Assembly (NCBI RefSeq): GCF_001044235.1
Contig: NZ_JYNL01000069.1
Span: 129,295 to 193,294 of the forward strand
Reading direction: 5' to 3'
Length of the DNA stretch: 64,000 bases
Origin: Mycolicibacterium chlorophenolicum
GTDB lineage: Bacteria; Actinomycetota; Actinomycetes; Mycobacteriales; Mycobacteriaceae
Of the stretch, positions 57,582-64,000 are shown piece after piece (the first letter of the stretch is position 1; every line of letters begins with the position of its first letter). The notes under the pieces are model-generated. The model ran no database searches and had not been told where the DNA came from. It saw only the letters and a list, made by a program, of their open reading frames with translations. The position numbers and the translations under genes are program-made.

Positions 57582-59436
57582 CCCACTGCCCGGCGTCGCC
57601 GACGATCCCGACCGGCACCGCCCCGGTCAGGCTGACGCCCTGCACGCTCGGTCCGGCGGCGACGATCGTGGTGTCCTGCAGGATCGGCAGCACCGTGGCC
57701 ATGTCCCACAGTCGCGGCTCGACCTCGTCGATCACTTCGCCGATGTCGGCGGTGCCCTGCAGCGCCGCGTCGATGCGCGGCTGGATCGCGCGGTCGCAGA
57801 TTCCGGTGATGTTGCTGGGCGCCTGGACGAGCTGACCGGATTCCGGCGCCGGCGGCGCGGACGTCGGCGTCGTCGCCGGGGTCGACGGCCGGGCCGGCGT
57901 CGGGGACGGCGACGGGGTGGGGCTGTCACCGGTGGACGGCAGCGCCGTCGCGGTGGGGATGGCGGTCGCCTCCAGGGCGGGGCAGCCGTAGCGCGACGCC
58001 AGCGCGGTCGCCAGATCGCCCCCGGCCTGGTGCCACCCGACCACCGCGTCGACGCGGTTGTTGACCAGCGCGTCGCCGTAGAGCGCCACCGGGTCCAGGG
58101 CCGACACCGACGCCGCGATGCCGACACTGCGCAGTTGGTCGGCGGCGGTGTTGGCCACCGCGACCGCGGTCGGATCGTTGTTGGCCACCCCGAGCACCAG
58201 CGTCAGCGGCTCACCGTCCTTGGTCAGCTGACCGCGGTTGCTCTCCGGCGGGGTCGATCCGGGTGACTGCTGGCCGGGGGTGGAGGTGGGCGCGGGGTCC
58301 ACCCGGTAACCCGCGGCGCCCAGTAGCGCCATCGCCTCCTCGCGCGTCATCGCCGCCGGCGCCGTCGGCACGTAGCCCGGGTCGGACGGGGAACGCACCT
58401 GCGCCTGCGCCAGCGTCACGGTGTTGTCGTCGCCGGCACCGACCGCGGCCAGCAGGTCGACGTCGAGCAGACCGAGAACCGCCTTGCGCACCTGGACATC
58501 GGTCAGCGCGGGCTGCTGGGCGCGCAGCGACAGCTGCATGACGCGCGGGGTCACGATGCGCGCCGTGCGGACGTCGGGGATCGCGGACAGCTGCGCGAAC
58601 ACCGCCGAACCGCCGTGCACCTGGGCGACCTGAGTGTCGCCGTTGCGGATCGAGTCGGCCAGCGCGGCCGGGGCGCCGCCGCGCCGGAACAGGATGAGAT
58701 CCGGGGTGGCCGGCTTGCCCCAGTAACGGTCGTTGCGGGCCAGCAGGATCTCGTCGCGCTGCGGGTCGATGCTCTCCACCCGGAACTGACCACCGGTCAC
58801 CGGCAACGCCTGCGCCAGGCCGGCGGGGAACCCACCGGGCACGTCCTTGACGATGTGCGCCGGAAGGATGTCGTTGAACAGCTCGCGCCAGGCCGGGTAC
58901 GGCTGGGCGAAGGTGACCACTGCGGTCTTGCCGCCCTCCACCGACTGCACCCCGGTGATCAGGTCGTAGCCGGCCGGGTCCACGGCGCCGGGCTGGCTGA
59001 CCATCTGCCGCCACAGGTACCAGAAGTCGTCGGCGCCGATGGGCGCGTTGTCCGTCCACTGCGCCTCGGGGCGGATCTTGTAGGTGACGGTGAACGGGTC
59101 CTGGCTGGTGACCTCGGCGGATTCCAGCAGTGAGGTGTCCAGCTCCCAGCGCGACCCGGTCGGGGTGCGGGAATCCGGGATCGGCCGGAACGAGCTCGGC
59201 AGCACCAGCGAGCTGATCGCGGCGTTGACCGGCGACTGGTCGGAGAGCAGGTGGGCGTTGAAGCCCGGACCGATCGAGTCGATCGCCATGATGATCTGCG
59301 TCGCCTTCGTCGGCGGCGGAGCGGTGGATTCGGTGGTGTCGGTGCTCTGCGGCGCGGGCGGTGGACTCACCGTGCAGCCCGCCAGGAGCGCCATCACCGC
59401 GACCGCGCAGGTCAGCACACGGCGGGCGGTCGGCAC
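57565..59436 (-). CDS. lpqW: lipoprotein LpqW (substrate-binding-like)
   Basis: A 623-residue lipoprotein with signal peptide and lipobox (LLAGC, Cys21) and the fold of oligopeptide-binding proteins (SBP family 5: DPFTVTYKIRPEAQWTDNAPIGADDFWY). A Pro/Ser/Thr-rich insertion at about 490-540 (TPSPSPTPARPSTPATTP) interrupts the second half. In mycobacteria LpqW influences the balance of PIM and lipoarabinomannan synthesis rather than peptide uptake. GTG start at 59436. In line with Rv1166. Confidence 0.92.
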   Translation of the reverse strand: MPTARRVLTCAVAVMALLAGCTVSPPPAPQSTDTTESTAPPPTKATQIIMAIDSIGPGFNAHLLSDQSPVNAAISSLVLPSSFRPIPDSRTPTGSRWELDTSLLESAEVTSQDPFTVTYKIRPEAQWTDNAPIGADDFWYLWRQMVSQPGAVDPAGYDLITGVQSVEGGKTAVVTFAQPYPAWRELFNDILPAHIVKDVPGGFPAGLAQALPVTGGQFRVESIDPQRDEILLARNDRYWGKPATPDLILFRRGGAPAALADSIRNGDTQVAQVHGGSAVFAQLSAIPDVRTARIVTPRVMQLSLRAQQPALTDVQVRKAVLGLLDVDLLAAVGAGDDNTVTLAQAQVRSPSDPGYVPTAPAAMTREEAMALLGAAGYRVDPAPTSTPGQQSPGSTPPESNRGQLTKDGEPLTLVLGVANNDPTAVAVANTAADQLRSVGIAASVSALDPVALYGDALVNNRVDAVVGWHQAGGDLATALASRYGCPALEATAIPTATALPSTGDSPTPSPSPTPARPSTPATTPTSAPPAPESGQLVQAPSNITGICDRAIQPRIDAALQGTADIGEVIDEVEPRLWDMATVLPILQDTTIVAAGPSVQGVSLTGAVPVGIVGDAGQWVKLPQ

Positions 59437-59488
59437 GCTGCCAGCGTATCGACCGCCGGATCGGCGGCCGCCGCGTGCCGACGGCCGG

Positions 59489-61393
<1,905 letters not shown>

Positions 61394-61449
61394 GCCCGTG
61401 ATTGTCGCAGTGCCGTGCACCGATCGCGAAAACGAGAGACACCCGTCAC

Positions 61450-61614
61450 GTGGCCCGCAAGCTCACCGAGCTCACCCCGAAGAAGAAGTGCTGCCGCAGT
61501 AAACCCCGCTGCAAGCGGTGCCCCGTGGTGCTGCACAAGGTCAGCAGGGCCGAGCACAACGGCATCCGCGGCAAGGACCTGGAGAAGGTCTTCAAGAGAG
61601 CGCGAAAGGCCTGA
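61450..61614 (+). CDS. 54-residue Cys/Lys-rich small protein
   Basis: GTG at 61450 opens VARKLTELTPKKKCCRSKPR, followed by CKRCPVVLHKVSRAEH and a basic end. The four cysteines of CC-x5-C-x2-C type, with Arg/Lys around them, look like a small zinc knuckle that could bind RNA or DNA. It is divergent from typA by 56 bases. I have seen similar short actinobacterial proteins annotated as hypothetical. No ribosome site is clear, so the start may be leaderless or further upstream. Confidence 0.7.
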   Translation: MARKLTELTPKKKCCRSKPRCKRCPVVLHKVSRAEHNGIRGKDLEKVFKRARKA

Positions 61615-61682
61615 TCCGCGCCTGGTCAGCGGCGTACCGTGGAGGAATCCGTCAGGCAGTTACATCGAGAAGGTAGGCCGAT

Positions 61683-61949
61683 ATGACGGTTTACGAGGTA
61701 CTGACCGTTGCCCTCATCACGGCGCTGGCCACGCTGGCCGCGCTCGCGATCTATCTGGGTCTGCTGAACTGGATCGGCGCGCTGTACGTGGTGCGGTGCT
61801 CGGCCTGTCATCACCTCGCGTTCAACTCCCGGCGAGACCCGAGGGTGTCCTGCCCCCACTGCGAGCATCCGAGCCTGCTGCACCCGATCTATGCGGCGCG
61901 CCACCGCGACGCCCCGGTGCACGTGCTCGACGACCGACTGCGGTTCTAG
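61683..61949 (+). CDS. small membrane protein with zinc-ribbon tail
   Basis: An 88-residue protein: one N-terminal helix (LTVALITALATLAALAIYLGLL), then a ribbon with CSACHHLAFN and CPHCEHP, i.e. C-x2-C and C-x2-C fifteen or so residues apart, enough to hold one zinc. ATG at 61683, GAAGGTAGG upstream. It follows the Cys/Lys-rich small protein by 68 bases on the same strand. Function unknown. Confidence 0.82.
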   Translation: MTVYEVLTVALITALATLAALAIYLGLLNWIGALYVVRCSACHHLAFNSRRDPRVSCPHCEHPSLLHPIYAARHRDAPVHVLDDRLRF

Positions 61950-61956
61950 AGCGGCC

Positions 61957-62823
61957 TCACCGCGGGACGTCGGGCGGGCTGATGCTGCGCGGCGCCAGCC
62001 CCAGCGAGCGCACGTGCGTCGCGATCTCGCCGAGGCTGGTGGTCCACACGTCGTCGTGACCGGCCACGTAGCCGATGAGGTCGTCGAGTTCGGCTGCGCG
62101 CGAGGGCCTTCCGGTCAGGAAGGGATGGTTGGTCAGCACCCAGCAGCCGCCGACCCCGCGCAGGGCGTCGAACTCGAGCTGCCACAGTTCCCGTGCCTTG
62201 CGCGGTGATTCGATGAGCCCGCTGCCCGAGACGTCGGGCAGGAAGCAGTACTGCTCCCAGTCGTCGAGCGCCCACTGGATCGGGATCTCGACGAGGTGGT
62301 CGTCACCGACGGCGAGCTCGTAGGGATGGTCGGCGTCCATCAGGCTGGAGTCGTAGAGGAAGCCGCGTTCCACCAGCAGCGCGGGCGTGCGCCAGGACAG
62401 GTCCCACATCGGCGCCCGATAGCCCACCGGCCGCACCCCGGCGACATCGGCCAGCGCCGCCAATCCCCGGTCCAGCGCGTCGATCTCACCCTCCAGCGAC
62501 AGGCGGGTGGGCTGCTCGTGCAGATAGCCGTGGTGGGCGATCTCGTGGCCGGCCGCCACGACGGCGCGGATCGCCTCGGGGTAACGGTCGGCGGTGTGGC
62601 CGGGCACGAAGAACGTCGACGCGATCTGGTGCCGCTCGAGCAGGCCCAGGATGCGAGGCAGGCCGACGAGCGGGCCGTAGGCCTGATGGCTCATCACGCT
62701 CATCCGGGCGCCCACCGACTCCCAGTCGCCCGAGGCGTCCCACAACACCGCCGACTCGGCGTCCACGTCGAACGTGAACGCCGCCGCCGCGACCTTGCCG
62801 CGCGGCCAGGCGAATTCGGTCAT
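61957..62823 (-). CDS. polysaccharide deacetylase-fold hydrolase, PuuE/HpPgdA (imidase-like) type
   Basis: A 288-residue NodB-fold protein that does not look like a secreted wall deacetylase: no signal peptide or anchor is seen. TFDVDAES carries the first metal Asp, HEIAHHGYLHEQP the H-x3-H pair, and PVGYRAPMWDLS, YDSSLMDADHPY and LVEIPIQWALDDWEQY match the PuuE/HpPgdA group, whose members open cyclic imides or ureides such as allantoin. ATG at 62823 overlaps the ureohydrolase stop (ATGA), and a chemical link with that enzyme is likely. Exact substrate unknown. Confidence 0.82.
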   Translation of the reverse strand: MTEFAWPRGKVAAAAFTFDVDAESAVLWDASGDWESVGARMSVMSHQAYGPLVGLPRILGLLERHQIASTFFVPGHTADRYPEAIRAVVAAGHEIAHHGYLHEQPTRLSLEGEIDALDRGLAALADVAGVRPVGYRAPMWDLSWRTPALLVERGFLYDSSLMDADHPYELAVGDDHLVEIPIQWALDDWEQYCFLPDVSGSGLIESPRKARELWQLEFDALRGVGGCWVLTNHPFLTGRPSRAAELDDLIGYVAGHDDVWTTSLGEIATHVRSLGLAPRSISPPDVPR

Positions 62824-63788
62824 CGGCCCGCCATCAGGGTGATCAGTTCGTAGGCGAGGTTCGCCGCCGCGACGGCGGTCACCTCGGCATGATCGTAGGC
62901 CGGCGAGACCTCGACGACGTCGGCGCCGACGATCGGCAGCTCCCGCATCGCACGCAGCACGGCGACCAGCTCGCGGCTGGTCATCCCGCCGATCTCCGGG
63001 GTGCCGGTGCCGGGCGCGAACGCGGGATCGAGGACGTCGATGTCGATGGACACGTACACCGGATGATCGCCCACCCGCTCCAGGATCCGCTCGATCGTGC
63101 CGTCCACGCCGATGCGGTCGATGTCGCGGCAGTGCACCACGGTGAACCCGAGCTCGGCGTCGTCGAGCAGATCGGCGCGGTCGTACAGCGACCCCCGGAT
63201 CCCGACGTGCGCCGACCGGTCCTTCACCAGCAGCCCCTGCTCGGCGGCGCGCCGGAACGGCGTGCCGTGCGTGCACGGTGCCCCGAAATACGTGTCCCAC
63301 GTGTCGAGGTGCGCGTCGAAGTGCACCAGCGCGAGCGGACCATGCACGGCGTGCAGCGCCTGTAGCGACGGCAGCGCGATCGTGTGGTCGCCACCGAGGA
63401 GCACCACCCGGTGGCCGTCCTCGGTCAGCAACGCCGCCACGCCGTCGCGGATCTGGTCGACCGCGGCGGAGATGTCGAACGGGTTGGCCGCGATGTCGCC
63501 GGCGTCGACCACCTGCGCCGCGGTGAACGGTGTGGCGTCGAGTGCCGGGTGGTAGGGCTTGAGCAGCCGCGAGGCCTGCCGGATCGCGGCCGGACCGAAG
63601 CGTGCCCCGGGTCGGTAGGTCACGCCGCTGTCGAACGGAACGCCCACCACCGCGATGTCGTAGCGCTCGACCTCGTGACGCTGCGGAAGCCGCGCGAACG
63701 TGCCCAGTCCCGCGTAACGGGGCACCTGCTGGGCATCGACCTGCCCCAGCGTGCCGCTCGCGGTGCGCACATGGGATCCCTGCTGCAT
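62820..63788 (-). CDS. agmatinase-family ureohydrolase
   Basis: A 322-residue binuclear-Mn ureohydrolase. The ligand motifs are intact: GGDHTIALP, FDAHLDTWD and SIDIDVLDPAF. FDSGVTYRPGARFGPAAIRQ is the agmatinase/guanidinobutyrase-type start. It splits a guanidino compound into an amine and urea; agmatine, guanidinobutyrate or guanidinopropionate are possible. ATG at 63788 was chosen because AAAGGAG stands 8 bases before it; GTG at 63806 is less likely. It lies between the SDR and PuuE-like genes. Confidence 0.88.
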   Translation of the reverse strand: MQQGSHVRTASGTLGQVDAQQVPRYAGLGTFARLPQRHEVERYDIAVVGVPFDSGVTYRPGARFGPAAIRQASRLLKPYHPALDATPFTAAQVVDAGDIAANPFDISAAVDQIRDGVAALLTEDGHRVVLLGGDHTIALPSLQALHAVHGPLALVHFDAHLDTWDTYFGAPCTHGTPFRRAAEQGLLVKDRSAHVGIRGSLYDRADLLDDAELGFTVVHCRDIDRIGVDGTIERILERVGDHPVYVSIDIDVLDPAFAPGTGTPEIGGMTSRELVAVLRAMRELPIVGADVVEVSPAYDHAEVTAVAAANLAYELITLMAGR

Positions 63789-63802
63789 GACGTGCTCTCC
63801 TT

Positions 63803-64000
63803 TCACACCCGCGACCGGGTGGACCCGCCGTTGCAGGACAGCACCTGTCCCACCACGGCCGACACCTCGAAGTCGGCGAGCAGTTCCACGGCGGCCGCGA
63901 TCTCGGCGGCGGATCCGATGCGGCCCAACGGAATCGATTCGGCATACCGGGCGTGCACGGTGGCCAGGTCGACGCCCGCCGCGGCGGCGTCCACCTCCAG
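63803..64000 (-). CDS. short-chain dehydrogenase/reductase, C-terminal part (cut by window end)
   Basis: Only the last 65 residues are visible; the frame continues beyond base 64000. ARYAESIPLGRIGSAAEIAAAVELLADFEVSAVVGQVLSCNGG is the usual C-terminal pattern of classical SDRs (PLGRIGSAAEIA, and the G-x-V-L-x-x-(N/D)-G-G end). It would use NAD(P)H. Its stop is 14 bases before the ureohydrolase start, so the three genes share an operon. Confidence 0.85.
   Translation of the reverse strand: MEVDAAAAGVDLATVHARYAESIPLGRIGSAAEIAAAVELLADFEVSAVVGQVLSCNGGSTRSRV

Overview
This window is a high-GC stretch of mycobacterial chromosome, most likely from a rapidly growing Mycolicibacterium-type species. 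The gene content and order follow the Mycobacterium tuberculosis segment Rv1165 (typA) to Rv1233c almost gene for gene: sigE/rseA/htrA/tatB, mrp, raaS with its ABC exporter, glgC/glgM, gpgS/folP2, fadD6, dapE, dapD, pruA/pruB, dapC/fdxC, fbiC, mshB, lpqW, typA. The species assignment and all locus equivalences come from memory of the families, not from a search. I see no rRNA, tRNA, insertion sequence, prophage or CRISPR array, and no gene-free stretch longer than about 300 bases.

Layout. 1-6.2 kb: two small Pro/Tyr-rich DUF4190 membrane proteins, a CitE-like lyase, a soluble MgtE-N/CBS protein coupled to a DUF1003 membrane protein, a lytic transglycosylase-like protein, and Mrp. 6.2-10.3 kb: the envelope-stress block tatB-htrA-rseA-sigE, with a divergent O-methyltransferase. 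10.4-15 kb: raaS, a two-gene ABC exporter and two membrane proteins. 15-19 kb: a GAF-PAS-GGDEF protein and the divergent glycogen/maltosyl pair glgC/glgM. 19-24.6 kb: a tightly overlapping minus-strand run (methyltransferase, tagA, a DivIVA-like protein, gpgS, folP2, then fadD6 upstream). 24.6-29 kb: a LOG protein, a STAND-like ATPase, an ABC-F protein with a possible attenuator leader, and dapE. 30-35 kb: two DUF202 proteins, a putative (R)-amine transaminase with an APC permease and LysR regulator, then dapD. 35-41 kb: ROK/MFS, a VanY-like lipoprotein, a VOC protein, fadD36 and a Nudix hydrolase. 41-47 kb: proline catabolism (pruB, pruA, pruC) and dapC-fdxC. 47-52 kb is the most accessory-looking part: a TetR/MFS exporter, YceI, CsbD-like, DUF2231 and FAH-family genes. 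52-61.4 kb: fbiC (F420), mshB (mycothiol), a ClC channel, lpqW and typA. 61.4-64 kb: two small cysteine-motif proteins and an overlapping set (PuuE/HpPgdA-like hydrolase, agmatinase-like ureohydrolase, SDR) that runs off the end.

How it works together. Most of the window is housekeeping: cell-envelope stress, lysine/DAP synthesis (dapC, dapD, dapE), polymethylated-glucan and glycogen metabolism, redox cofactors (F420, mycothiol, ferredoxin) and proline use. Many genes begin 5-8 bases after a TANNNT hexamer, which suggests leaderless transcripts. Nothing here is plainly a new defence or mobile system. The least explained items are the terminal imidase-like/ureohydrolase/SDR set, the possible leaderless 4-codon leader peptide before the ABC-F gene, the permease-transaminase unit, and several very small conserved-looking proteins.
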